From assembly GCF_019711635.1 (NCBI RefSeq), contig NZ_JAIGNT010000002.1, positions 124,001-188,000 on the forward strand: a stretch of DNA of 64,000 nt, read 5' to 3'. This DNA is from Qipengyuania huizhouensis. GTDB taxonomy: Bacteria > Pseudomonadota > Alphaproteobacteria > Sphingomonadales > Sphingomonadaceae. Of this stretch, positions 8,186-16,670 are shown in pieces. The first letter of the stretch is position 1. The number at the start of each line of letters is the position of its first letter. The notes below the pieces were generated by a model that was not told the DNA's origin, did no database searches, and saw nothing but the letters and a program-made list of their open reading frames with translations. Made by a program: the position numbers and the translations under genes.

Positions 8186-9336
8186 ACCGCGCAGCGCGTG
8201 GTCGAATCGATCCATCCGCCGCCGACCACCCGGTCGCCGGCATAGATCACCGCGGCCTGCCCGGGGGCAACGCCATATTCGGGTGTCTCGAAGCGAATGC
8301 TGGTCGACGCCCCGCCGCCGAGTGGCCCTTCGAGAGTGACCGGCACGGGCTTGGCGAGGCTGCGGACCTTGGCGGTCAGGGGGGCATCGGGAAGCGGCCC
8401 GATGCGGTTGGTTTCGACAAGCCTGGCTTCCTCGATGGCCAGCATGCGCTTGGGTCCAACCTTCACCTGCGCTTCGGCGGCGTCGATGCCGACGACATAT
8501 AGCGGCTCGGGCTGACCGCCGATCTCCAGGCCGCGGCGCTGGCCGACAGTGTAATGGATCACGCCGCGATGTTCGCCCAGTTCTTCGCCGGTCGAGGCGT
8601 GGATGATGGCGCCCGGACGCGCGCCTTCGGGTCGCATCTTCCTGACGATCTTCGCATAATCGCCGTCGGGCACGAAGCAGATATCCTGGCTGTCGGGCTT
8701 GGCCGCATTGCGCAGGCCAGATGCTTCGGCCAATTCGCGTACCTCGCTCTTGGGCAGGCCGCCCAAGGGAAAGCGCAGGTAGTCGAGCTGGTCCTCGGTC
8801 GTTGCGTAGAGGAAATAGGACTGGTCGCGGGCGGGATCGGTGGCGCGATGCAGTTCCGCGCCGGCCGGCCCCATCCTGCGCTGCACGTAATGGCCGGTGG
8901 CGAGGCAATCCGCCCCAAGTTCGCGCGCCATGGCAAAGAGGTCGGTGAATTTGGGCCCCATGTTGCAACGGATGCAGGGGACGGGCGTGCGACCGGCCAG
9001 ATATTCGTCGGCAAAGGCTTCGACCACTTCCTCGCGAAACGCGCTTTCGTGGTCGGAAACGTAATGTGCGATTCCCAGCCGGTCGGCAACGGCGCGCGCA
9101 TCGGCGATGTCGTCGCCGGCGCAGCACGCACCCTTGCGGCCTGTTGCGGCTCCATAGTCGTAAAGCTGCAGGGTAATGCCGATAACCTCGGCCCCGCTCA
9201 TGGCTGCCAGCGCCGCCACGACCGACGAATCCACACCCCCCGACATAGCGACTACGATCCGGCTTTCGGATGCAGGCTTATCAAGGCCGAACAGCCCGGC
9301 GGCACTTGCCGGGTCGAGGAGGCGGGATTCGGGCAT
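8182..9336 (-). CDS. mnmA: tRNA-specific 2-thiouridylase
   Basis: A 384-residue enzyme that puts the 2-thio group on the wobble uridine of Lys, Glu and Gln tRNAs. It has the PP-loop [10 protein letters not shown] near residue 34, the catalytic cysteine context GACCAGDD, the tRNA/sulfur-transfer segment [18 protein letters not shown], and [10 protein letters not shown]. Length is normal. It is transcribed leftwards and converges with the small gene at 7847. The region 9337-9440 separates it from the divergent 97-residue gene. Confidence 0.96.
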   Translation of the reverse strand: MPESRLLDPASAAGLFGLDKPASESRIVVAMSGGVDSSVVAALAAMSGAEVIGITLQLYDYGAATGRKGACCAGDDIADARAVADRLGIAHYVSDHESAFREEVVEAFADEYLAGRTPVPCIRCNMGPKFTDLFAMARELGADCLATGHYVQRRMGPAGAELHRATDPARDQSYFLYATTEDQLDYLRFPLGGLPKSEVRELAEASGLRNAAKPDSQDICFVPDGDYAKIVRKMRPEGARPGAIIHASTGEELGEHRGVIHYTVGQRRGLEIGGQPEPLYVVGIDAAEAQVKVGPKRMLAIEEARLVETNRIGPLPDAPLTAKVRSLAKPVPVTLEGPLGGGASTSIRFETPEYGVAPGQAAVIYAGDRVVGGGWIDSTTRCAV

Positions 9337-9440
9337 GGTTGCCCCTTACACGTCCGCGCCGTTCGCCTCCAGCCCTTAGCTGGTTGCGCGGCCAAACATG
9401 ATTCACACATACTTTACCATGTAAGCCTATCAACGATCGC
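9337..9440. promoter_or_regulatory. Divergent promoter region mnmA / small gene upstream of sciP
   Basis: About 100 bases between divergent starts. Rightwards, TTGCGC (9384-9389), 17 bases and ACATAC (9407-9412) form a weak promoter candidate for the small gene and sciP. No strong ribosome binding site is visible before the ATG at 9441. Confidence 0.3.
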
Positions 9441-9734
9441 ATGTTCGAGGGGCAGATCAACAAGAAGACCGTTCGCGACGCTCGAGAAAGCGATGGTTTG
9501 CACCAGTTCCGCTGGACGGAACTGGTCGCGAAGCTTTCGGCAACACGCGAACTGCGCGAAGAACTTGCCAAGGGAGACCACGGCGGCTTCGAGGCCTTTG
9601 GCGAAGCACGCAAGGAAAATTGCGGAGAAAGTAAACGGGCCATTAACCAAACTGGTTTAGCGCATGGCAAAACCGAGGCGTTAGGTCAGGGCCGAGCCGC
9701 AAATGGTGCGGTGCAAGGCGACCGAGAGAAATAG
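9441..9734 (+). CDS. Conserved small protein upstream of sciP
   Basis: A 97-residue soluble, charged protein with no domain I can name. The segment FRWTELVAKLSATRELREELA near residues 23-43 looks like an amphipathic helix, and the tail ends in GDREK. I recall similar short proteins beside sciP in other sphingomonads, but cannot confirm this here. Its stop TAG is followed immediately by the sciP ATG with no gap, which is the strongest sign that it is a real, co-translated gene. A TTAACC sequence lies inside its 3' part. Confidence 0.65.
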   Translation: MFEGQINKKTVRDARESDGLHQFRWTELVAKLSATRELREELAKGDHGGFEAFGEARKENCGESKRAINQTGLAHGKTEALGQGRAANGAVQGDREK

Positions 9735-10034
9735 ATGATCGAAAATCAGGACATCCGCCCTGCACAGGTGATCGGCCCGCTTGGCGAACCGCTGACCCTG
9801 AAGGACTTGCCGTCGCCTTCGACGAAGCGCTGGGTCGTGCGCCGCAAGGCGGAGGTAGTCGCGGCGGTCAATGGCGGTCTGCTGACCATCGATGAAGTGC
9901 TCGAGCGCTACGGGCTGACGCTGGAAGAGTTTGCATCCTGGCAGCGTGCCGTCGACCGTTCGGGCATGCAGGGCCTGCGTGTTACGCGCATCCAGCATTA
10001 CCGCGATCTCTACGAACGTCAGTTCAAATACTGA
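9735..10034 (+). CDS. sciP: CtrA inhibitor SciP (DUF1153 family)
   Basis: A 99-residue DUF1153 protein. In Caulobacter, SciP binds the master regulator CtrA and blocks activation of its target promoters at the swarmer stage. The conserved core is visible: PSPSTKRWVVRRKAEVVAAV, then a helix-turn-helix-like segment GGLLTIDEVLERYGLTLEEF and WQRAVDRSGMQGLRVTRIQ with YR near the end. Length matches the family (about 90-100). Here it is directly coupled to the 97-residue gene. It implies a CtrA-type cell-cycle network in this organism; ctrA itself is outside the window. Confidence 0.92.
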   Translation: MIENQDIRPAQVIGPLGEPLTLKDLPSPSTKRWVVRRKAEVVAAVNGGLLTIDEVLERYGLTLEEFASWQRAVDRSGMQGLRVTRIQHYRDLYERQFKY

Positions 10035-10170
10035 GCGACTTGCCCGGCCCGGGAACAAAACGCTCGCAAACCCGCTAAATCCCTGTCCCTATGCAGAAGG
10101 GGAACCACCGACCTTGACATCCGTTCGGGGTGGCATAGGGTCGGATGGGAGGATAACAGGAGGTTTTGCA

Positions 10171-10437
10171 ATGGGTTGGATTATCGCAATTATCGTCGGC
10201 GGTGTGGCCGGCTGGCTCGCAAGTCTGGTTATGAACCGTGATGCGTCGATGGGTATTTTCTGGAATATCGTGGTCGGCATCGTCGGTGCGCTTATCGGCA
10301 ACTTCCTCGCCGGCACTTTGTTCGGCATCGAAGGTAGCATTCAGAGCTTTGATCTGACCGGGTTTATCATCGCGATCGTGGGCGCCATCGTGCTGCTCGG
10401 CATCGTAAACCTCGTCCAGCGGGGTCGCGTGCGGTAA
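10171..10437 (+). CDS. GlsB/YeaQ/YmgE family membrane protein
   Basis: An 88-residue, very hydrophobic protein with three predicted membrane segments (residues 2-20, 28-50, 62-82) and repeated small-residue motifs (GGVAGWLAS, VVGIVGALIGNFLAG). This is the pattern of the transglycosylase-associated GlsB/YeaQ/YmgE family, often stress-induced. Function is not known in detail. I chose the ATG at 10171, preceded by ACAGGAGG; the longer frame would overlap sciP. A strong terminator follows. Confidence 0.92.
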   Translation: MGWIIAIIVGGVAGWLASLVMNRDASMGIFWNIVVGIVGALIGNFLAGTLFGIEGSIQSFDLTGFIIAIVGAIVLLGIVNLVQRGRVR

Positions 10438-10460
10438 CGCTATAAAGCATTTTTAAATAC

Positions 10461-10496
10461 AAGGGGCGGTGCAGTCTTGGCTGTGCCGCCCTTTTT
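10461..10496 (+). terminator. Rho-independent terminator after the YeaQ-type gene
   Basis: An A-rich lead precedes GGGCGGTGCAG (10464-10474), a six-base loop and CTGTGCCGCCC (10481-10491), which pair apart from one G-T wobble, followed by TTTTT. It lies 24 bases after the stop of the GlsB/YeaQ gene. Confidence 0.9.
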
Positions 10497-10612
10497 GCAT
10501 CTTCCAGACTGGTTTCGGACAAGGCCCCCGACATTCGTCCACCCGTCTCCTACTCCGGTCGAGGGAAAGATTGCTCCGCATCGAAGCCTGCATTACCAGG
10601 AAAACCGCAGAC

Positions 10613-10641
10613 TTGCGCTTTGTGATTTAGCCAACTAATAC
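10613..10641 (+). promoter_or_regulatory. Promoter of the RND efflux operon
   Basis: TTGCGC at 10613-10618 and TAATAC at 10636-10641 are separated by exactly 17 bases, a good sigma-70-type match. Transcription would begin near 10648, about 35 bases before the preferred adaptor start. No regulator gene lies next to the operon and I see no obvious operator palindrome here. Confidence 0.65.
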
Positions 10642-10681
10642 ACCAAGCCGAATAAAGTCGTTGCCAGACGGGGCAAACAGA

Positions 10682-11875
10682 ATGACGTACGAATCCGAGA
10701 TCATGTCCAACAAGGGGGAAGCGGTCGCCGTTTCGCTCGATGGCGAGCCTGCAGTCGCAGAACGCGAAGCCCGCAGTCGCAAGCGCCTCTATATCGTTAT
10801 CGCGTTGGTCGTGCTCGCGGCGATCGTCGCTGCGTATCTTCTCCTGACCATGGGCGCGGAAGACGAAGCCGCGGATACGGGTTCGCAAGCACCTGCCATC
10901 ACCGTCGTTTCGCCGGGGCGCACCACTGTCGCGGGAGAGATCGTGGCAACCGGTGTACTCGCTGCACGTCGCGATGCTCCGGTAGGTGTTGTGGGCGAAG
11001 GCGGCCGGGTGGTTTCCATCCCCGTCGAAGCGGGTGACTGGGTGCGGCAGGGTCAGGTCCTTGCCGTGATCGATCGCTCGGTTCAGTCCCAGCAGGCTCG
11101 GGCGGCGGCTGCGCAGATCGAAGTGGCGCAGGCCGACGCGGAGCTTGCGCAGTCCAATCTCGATCGTTCTTTGCAACTGGTCGAGCGCGGTTTCGTCTCG
11201 CAAGCCGATGTAGACCGCCTCACTGCGACGCGGGATGCTGCCGTAGCCCGTGTCCGCGTGGCGCGCGCGCAGCTCGACGAATTGCAGGCCCGCAATGCAA
11301 GGCTCAATATCGTCGCTCCCTCGGCAGGCCTGGTGCTTGAACGCAATGTCGAGGTCGGCGCGACGGTTTCTGCCGGTTCGGGCCCCTTGTTCCGTCTCGC
11401 CCGGGGCGGCGAGATCGAAATGCTCGCTCAGGTGGGGGAGGAACAGCTTACCAGGCTTCGCGCCGGTGTTTCGGCCGAAGTCACGCCGGTGGGCTCCGAA
11501 CAGACCTTTACCGGGCAGGTATGGCAGGTGGCCCCGACCATCGATGCCCAGAACCGGCAAGGGACGGCGCGGATCGCGCTTTCCTATGATCCCGCCCTGC
11601 GGCCCGGCGGGTTTGCTACTGCCCGCATCCTCAGCGGCACTACCACAGCTCCCCTGCTGCCCGAAAGCGCCGTTCTGTCGGACGACGATGGCAGTTTCGT
11701 CTATGTGGTGGACGCCGAGAACAAGGTTCAGCGGACGCCCGTGAGAACCGGCATGGTCACGAGCGAGGGTGTCGTGATCGAGAGCGGCATTACCGGCAAC
11801 GAGAAGATCGTGCTGCGTGCCGGGGGCTTCCTGACCGAAGGCGAAACGGTCAATCCGCGCCCGGCCGGGCAATAG
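10682..11875 (+). CDS. RND efflux periplasmic adaptor (membrane fusion protein)
   Basis: A 397-residue adaptor linking an inner-membrane RND pump to an outer-membrane channel. An N-terminal membrane anchor (about residues 33-53) is followed by a biotinyl-lipoyl-like half (GEIVATGVLAARRDAPV ... VSIPVEAGDWVRQGQ), an alpha-helical hairpin (QQARAAAAQIEVAQADAELAQ and onwards), the second lipoyl half (LNIVAPSAGLVLERNVEVG) and beta-barrel/membrane-proximal domains. The start is uncertain among 10661 (TTG), 10682 (ATG) and 10703 (ATG); 10682 fits the promoter. The pump gene follows nine bases after the stop. No outer-membrane factor is encoded here. Confidence 0.92.
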   Translation: MTYESEIMSNKGEAVAVSLDGEPAVAEREARSRKRLYIVIALVVLAAIVAAYLLLTMGAEDEAADTGSQAPAITVVSPGRTTVAGEIVATGVLAARRDAPVGVVGEGGRVVSIPVEAGDWVRQGQVLAVIDRSVQSQQARAAAAQIEVAQADAELAQSNLDRSLQLVERGFVSQADVDRLTATRDAAVARVRVARAQLDELQARNARLNIVAPSAGLVLERNVEVGATVSAGSGPLFRLARGGEIEMLAQVGEEQLTRLRAGVSAEVTPVGSEQTFTGQVWQVAPTIDAQNRQGTARIALSYDPALRPGGFATARILSGTTTAPLLPESAVLSDDDGSFVYVVDAENKVQRTPVRTGMVTSEGVVIESGITGNEKIVLRAGGFLTEGETVNPRPAGQ

Positions 11876-11884
11876 GGGGCCTGC

Positions 11885-14800
11885 ATGAACTTCCGCAATC
11901 TTTCCGCGTGGTCGATCCGCAACCCGGTCATCCCCCTGGTTGCGTTCACGGCCCTCCTTCTGGCCGGCATTCTCAGCTTCGCGCGGATGGATGTGGTCAA
12001 TAATCCGGATATCGAGTTCCCGGCAGTCAACATCACGATCTCCCAGCCTGGTGCTGCACCGACCGAGATCGAGAACCAGATCACGCAGCGGGTCGAATCG
12101 GCCGTGCGTTCGGTCGCTGGGGTCAACAAGATTACCTCGACTGCCCGTGAAGGTAGTTCGAACACCTTCGTCGAATTCGAGATCGGCACCGATCCCAACG
12201 ACGCCGTTTCCGAGGTGAAGAACGCGATTGACGGCGTGCGCGGAAGCTTGCCCGAGGGCATTCTCGAACCGCGTATCGAAAAGGTCGATGTCGCTGGCGG
12301 CTTCCTGGGCATTTACGCCGTCGAGGCGAGCGACATGACGATCGAACAGCTCAGCTGGTTCATCGATGACACGGTCGCCAAGCGTCTGCTGTCGATCGAA
12401 GGAATGGCCGAAGCTGGGCGCTTCGGCGGTGTGGATCGGGAAATCGAAGTCACGCTCGACCTTGCGAAGATGCAGGCTTACGGAGTAACTGCATCCGAGA
12501 TCAACCAGGTCCTGCGGCGCGACAATCTCGATGCGGCAGGCGGCATGGCGGAGGTCGGCGGCACGCGCCAATCGGTCCGCGTTCTCGGCAACACCGGAAG
12601 CGCCTTCGAACTCTCCCAGCGCCAGATCCGCCTTGCGGACGGAACGACGCTCAGGCTGGGCGATGTTGCGACTGTGAGCGACGGCTATTCGGAACGCACA
12701 TCCATTTCCAAGGTCCGCGATCAGGAAGTCGTGAACTTCTATATGAGCCGCGCAAAGGGCGCTTCGGACGTCACCGTTTACGAAGACGCGCAGGAGCTCA
12801 TTGCGCAGATCGAGGCGGAAAACCCCGACGTCCGCTTCATCCAGCTATTCGACACGGTGAAGTATACCAAGAGCCAGTATTCAAGCTCGATAGCGGCGAT
12901 GATCGAAGGTGCGATCCTTGCAGTTGTCGTGGTGTTCTTCTTCCTGCGCGATTGGCGTGCTACATTCATCTCCGCAGTCGCCATCCCGCTATCCGCGATC
13001 CCGACCTTCTGGTTCATGGACCTGCTCGGGTTCAATTTGAATTTCCTGTCACTGCTGGCGCTCGGCCTCGTAGCGGGTGTTCTGGTCGACGATGCCATTG
13101 TGGAGATCGAGAACATCGTCCGGCACATGCGCATGGGTAAGAGCGCCTATCAGGCGTCGATCGATGCGGCGGATGAAATCGGCCTGCCGGTCGTCGCAAC
13201 CAGCTTCTGCATCGTCGCGGTCTTCCTGCCCGTCGGCCTGATGCCGGGCGTGACGGGCCAGTTCTTCAAGAACTTCGGTCTGACCGTCGTCATCGCGGTG
13301 CTGATGAGCCTTGCCGTCGCGCGTATGATCACACCGATGCTGTCGGCCTATTTCCTGAAAGCGCACGGCCATGCCGAACACGGCAAAGGCAAGTGGATGG
13401 ACCGCTACATGCGCGTGCTTCACTGGTCGCTTGAACGCGGCAAGATGCGTGCGCGCCGCGAGGGCATTGAGGGGCCCAAGCATCGCTGGGCCTATGCGTT
13501 ATCGCTCCTGCTCGTCGTGTTCGCCTTGCTCGGTATTTCCGGCGTGGCGGTTTTTATGACCTTCAATGCGATCGACGGATTGCAGATACCCCAAACGCTG
13601 GCCAATGCCGTGGCATCGGAAGGGTTCCTGCACGATCTGGTGATGCGCCCCCTGCAGATCATTCAATTGGCAGTGGCTACCGCGGTCGGTTTCGCTCTGG
13701 TTTTCGGGCTCCTGAAAGTCCTCGGTTTCCTCACCCGTGTGATTGGCGAGCGGCTTGGCCAGAGCTGGCGCTATCTCGAGGCGCGCTTTTATGACCACCG
13801 CGTATGGATGCTGGGTGTGGGCTGGTTCTCTTTCCTGCTGACGGTCCTGCTGTTCACGCAGACACCGTTCCAGTTCAATCCTGAAATCGACGACGAGAAC
13901 GTCCAGGTCGAGATCGAGATGGTGCCGGGCACGACGCTGGATACGACCGAACGCGTGGCAGATCAGGTTGCCGCCCTGCTCTATGAGCAGCCGGAAGTCG
14001 AACGTGTCCTCGAACGCGTCCGGGAAGGGCAGGCGACGCTCTACATTACCTTGAAGGAAGATCGCGAACGTCCGTCCTATGTATTCACCCGCGCTCTCGC
14101 TCCTGAACTGGCCCTTATCCCCGATGCACGGGTCCGCTGGAACTCCATGAACGGTCCCGGCGGCGGTGGCAGCGGGCGCGATTTGACGATCATGCTCGCA
14201 GGCTCCGATCCCGAACTTCTCAGCGACACCGCCTCCAAGGTCGTAGAAGAGATGAAGGGCGTTTCGACCATCGTCGCCCCGCGCATCACAGCCGATGTTC
14301 CGCGGCCCGAAATCATCATCAGGCCGCGGACCGAACTGCTTGCCGATCTGGGCGTGTCCACCGCCGCGATGAGTCAGGCGATCCGTATCGCGACCATGGG
14401 TGAGATCGAACAGAACGCGGCGAAATTCTCGCTATCCGACCGCCAGATCCCGATCACAGTGCGTCTGCCGGAAGGGGCGCGGGAGGATATCGTCACGATC
14501 GAGAACCTGCCGGTTCCGACGGCCAACGGCACTTCTGTCCCCCTCGGCCGGATTGCCGACATCACTTTCGGTTCGGGTCCGACGACGATCCAGCGCTATA
14601 ACCAGAACCGACGGGTCTTCATCGGAGCCGACCTTGCCAGCGGCGTATTGCGTGGCAACGCGATGGAGCAGGTCGATGCCCTTCCTACTCTGGCGAACCT
14701 GCCACAGGGCGTGATCCGCGATCAGGTCGGCGAAGACGAGATGCAGCAGGAACTTATGGAGAATTTCTCGATCGCCTTGATGGCGGGCATCCTACTCGTT

Positions 14801-15355
14801 TTCGCGGTGCTGGTCCTGCTCTACAAGCGTCTCATGAGTCCGCTGGTCAACATGACCTCGCTTGCTCTGGCACCGCTCGGCGGTATATTCCTAGTCTGGA
14901 TTGTGGGTCAGCCGCTCTCAATGCCGGTGTTGATCGGTGTGCTGCTGCTGCTGGGGATCGTCTCGAAAAACTCGATCCTGCTGATCGACTTCGCGATCGA
15001 GGCCATGGATGCAGGTCAGGAGAAGATGGACGCCATCATCGATGCCGGGCACAAGCGTGCACAGCCGATCGTAATGACTACTGTTGCTATGACGGCAGGT
15101 ATGGTGCCTACAGCGCTCAGCCTGTCGGGCGATGGGGCATGGCGTGCGCCGATGGGTACGGTGGTGATCGGCGGTCTGATCCTCTCGACACTGCTTACGC
15201 TGCTGATCGTGCCGGCTGGATTCAGCCTTGCGGACGGGTTCGAGAAGCGGGCTGGGCCCTGGCTGCGGAATAGGTTCCTGACCTATCGACCGGGCGACGA
15301 AGACGGTGTTCCCGGGCCAAAAGCCCATGAACCCGGGATCGAACCGGCGGAGTAA
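11885..15355 (+). CDS. RND-family efflux pump, permease subunit (unusually long)
   Basis: A 1156-residue HAE-1-type proton-driven exporter. The start MNFRNLSAWSIRNPVIP, the first periplasmic porter loop, TM4 with GLVAGVLVDDAIVEIENI (the proton-relay aspartates) and the C-terminal half with LLLLGIVSKNSILLIDFAIE are standard. The family is usually about 1020-1060 residues. The excess sits between TM6 and TM7, at about residues 500-635, and includes two extra hydrophobic stretches (about 537-560 and 592-616). The frame is intact, so this is an insertion, not an error. Substrates are unknown. Confidence 0.93.
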   Translation: MNFRNLSAWSIRNPVIPLVAFTALLLAGILSFARMDVVNNPDIEFPAVNITISQPGAAPTEIENQITQRVESAVRSVAGVNKITSTAREGSSNTFVEFEIGTDPNDAVSEVKNAIDGVRGSLPEGILEPRIEKVDVAGGFLGIYAVEASDMTIEQLSWFIDDTVAKRLLSIEGMAEAGRFGGVDREIEVTLDLAKMQAYGVTASEINQVLRRDNLDAAGGMAEVGGTRQSVRVLGNTGSAFELSQRQIRLADGTTLRLGDVATVSDGYSERTSISKVRDQEVVNFYMSRAKGASDVTVYEDAQELIAQIEAENPDVRFIQLFDTVKYTKSQYSSSIAAMIEGAILAVVVVFFFLRDWRATFISAVAIPLSAIPTFWFMDLLGFNLNFLSLLALGLVAGVLVDDAIVEIENIVRHMRMGKSAYQASIDAADEIGLPVVATSFCIVAVFLPVGLMPGVTGQFFKNFGLTVVIAVLMSLAVARMITPMLSAYFLKAHGHAEHGKGKWMDRYMRVLHWSLERGKMRARREGIEGPKHRWAYALSLLLVVFALLGISGVAVFMTFNAIDGLQIPQTLANAVASEGFLHDLVMRPLQIIQLAVATAVGFALVFGLLKVLGFLTRVIGERLGQSWRYLEARFYDHRVWMLGVGWFSFLLTVLLFTQTPFQFNPEIDDENVQVEIEMVPGTTLDTTERVADQVAALLYEQPEVERVLERVREGQATLYITLKEDRERPSYVFTRALAPELALIPDARVRWNSMNGPGGGGSGRDLTIMLAGSDPELLSDTASKVVEEMKGVSTIVAPRITADVPRPEIIIRPRTELLADLGVSTAAMSQAIRIATMGEIEQNAAKFSLSDRQIPITVRLPEGAREDIVTIENLPVPTANGTSVPLGRIADITFGSGPTTIQRYNQNRRVFIGADLASGVLRGNAMEQVDALPTLANLPQGVIRDQVGEDEMQQELMENFSIALMAGILLVFAVLVLLYKRLMSPLVNMTSLALAPLGGIFLVWIVGQPLSMPVLIGVLLLLGIVSKNSILLIDFAIEAMDAGQEKMDAIIDAGHKRAQPIVMTTVAMTAGMVPTALSLSGDGAWRAPMGTVVIGGLILSTLLTLLIVPAGFSLADGFEKRAGPWLRNRFLTYRPGDEDGVPGPKAHEPGIEPAE

Positions 15356-15369
15356 GCGTCGCCTAGGGT

Positions 15370-16650
15370 ATGGCGGGCACTTCCCATAATCTGACTGGAA
15401 GGGGCGGCGAGCCGCTCCCGGCGGATCGCGCCCGTGCCATGCGTCGTACTGCCACGGGCATGCTGGTGCTCATGGCGGCTATCTTCATCGCGTCGGGGCG
15501 CTGGCTCGATGTGCATCCTGCCTGGGGCTATGCCCATGCCTTTGCCGAAGCGGCGATGGTGGGTGGTCTTGCCGACTGGTTCGCCGTCACCGCGCTGTTT
15601 CGCCGCCCACTCGGCTTGCCGATCCCGCACACGGCGATCATTCCAGCGAACAAGGACCGTATCGCCGATACGATGGCAGGTTTCTTGCGCGAGAACTTCC
15701 TGACGCCACAAGTCGTAGCCCGCCGGATGGGGGCGATGAATTTGGCCGCAGCGGTGGGGGGCTATCTCGCCGATCCCAGGGCCGCGCGTGATTCGCGCGT
15801 CCGAGCCGGTGCAGGCGAGCTTGCGGTCGAGGTGCTGGAATCGCTCGATCCCGACAGGCTCGGCACCCAAGTCCGCTCCGGACTCGCCGCGCAAATCGAA
15901 AAGCTGGAAGTCTCGCCCCTGTTGGGCAGCATGCTCGACGCGATGATCGAAGATGGCAGGCACAAGGTGGTGATCGACAAGATCATTCGTTGGGCTGGCC
16001 TCGTGCTCGAGGATAATGAGCAGATGGTCCGCGATATGGTGCACAATCGGGCCAATGCCGTGCTTCGCTTCACCGGTCTGGACGAGAGGGTTGCGAACTC
16101 GGTTCTCGACGGTCTCTACAAGCTCCTTGCCGAAGTGCTGGTCGATCCGGAGCACCCCCTTCGCAACAAGATCGAGGAGGGTCTTCAGGAACTTGCCCGC
16201 GGCCTTCGCGAGGATCCCGAAATGCAGGCGCGGGTCGAGCGCATGAAGGTCGAGCTCGTGAACAATCCGGCGATCGCGGATTGGTGGCAATCGGTGTGGG
16301 AGCGTATCCGCGCGCGTCTCATAAACAGCATCCGTGAAAGCGGCGGCGCCGGAGACGGCTACCTCGGAGAGACCCTGGCCGAACTCGGCGGCGCCTTACG
16401 CGACGACATCCGCTTGCAGCAGCAGGTCAACCGCTTCGCCCGCCGTACCGCCGTGGGCGTGGCGACGCGCTATGGCGATCAGATCGTGCAACTCGTCAGC
16501 GAAACCGTCCGCCGCTGGGATGCGACGACCCTCACAGGCCGTGTGGAAAATGCGGTTGGCCGCGATCTGCAGTTCATTCGGATCAATGGAACACTGGTTG
16601 GCGGGCTGGTGGGGCTGACCCTGCACGCATTGTCAACGGCATTCGGCTAG
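15370..16650 (+). CDS. DUF445 family membrane-associated protein
   Basis: A 426-residue protein of the DUF445/YjiN family. It has one membrane segment near residues 27-45, the conserved GLADWFAVTALFRRPLGLPIPHTAIIP and KDRIADTMAGFLRENFL, a long helical middle and a hydrophobic C-terminus (INGTLVGGLVGLTLHAL). Function is unknown; family members are thought to stabilise or bind membranes. It starts 14 bases after the RND pump stop and may be read from the same promoter. Confidence 0.9.
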   Translation: MAGTSHNLTGRGGEPLPADRARAMRRTATGMLVLMAAIFIASGRWLDVHPAWGYAHAFAEAAMVGGLADWFAVTALFRRPLGLPIPHTAIIPANKDRIADTMAGFLRENFLTPQVVARRMGAMNLAAAVGGYLADPRAARDSRVRAGAGELAVEVLESLDPDRLGTQVRSGLAAQIEKLEVSPLLGSMLDAMIEDGRHKVVIDKIIRWAGLVLEDNEQMVRDMVHNRANAVLRFTGLDERVANSVLDGLYKLLAEVLVDPEHPLRNKIEEGLQELARGLREDPEMQARVERMKVELVNNPAIADWWQSVWERIRARLINSIRESGGAGDGYLGETLAELGGALRDDIRLQQQVNRFARRTAVGVATRYGDQIVQLVSETVRRWDATTLTGRVENAVGRDLQFIRINGTLVGGLVGLTLHALSTAFG

Positions 16651-16670
16651 CGAGCGCGTCTTCTTCAGGC

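Noticed and set aside
10550..12571. A 673-codon open frame antisense to the RND adaptor and pump start
   Set aside because: It lies opposite two clearly recognised genes, has no family resemblance, and reads like the complement of GC-rich codons. It is a shadow frame.
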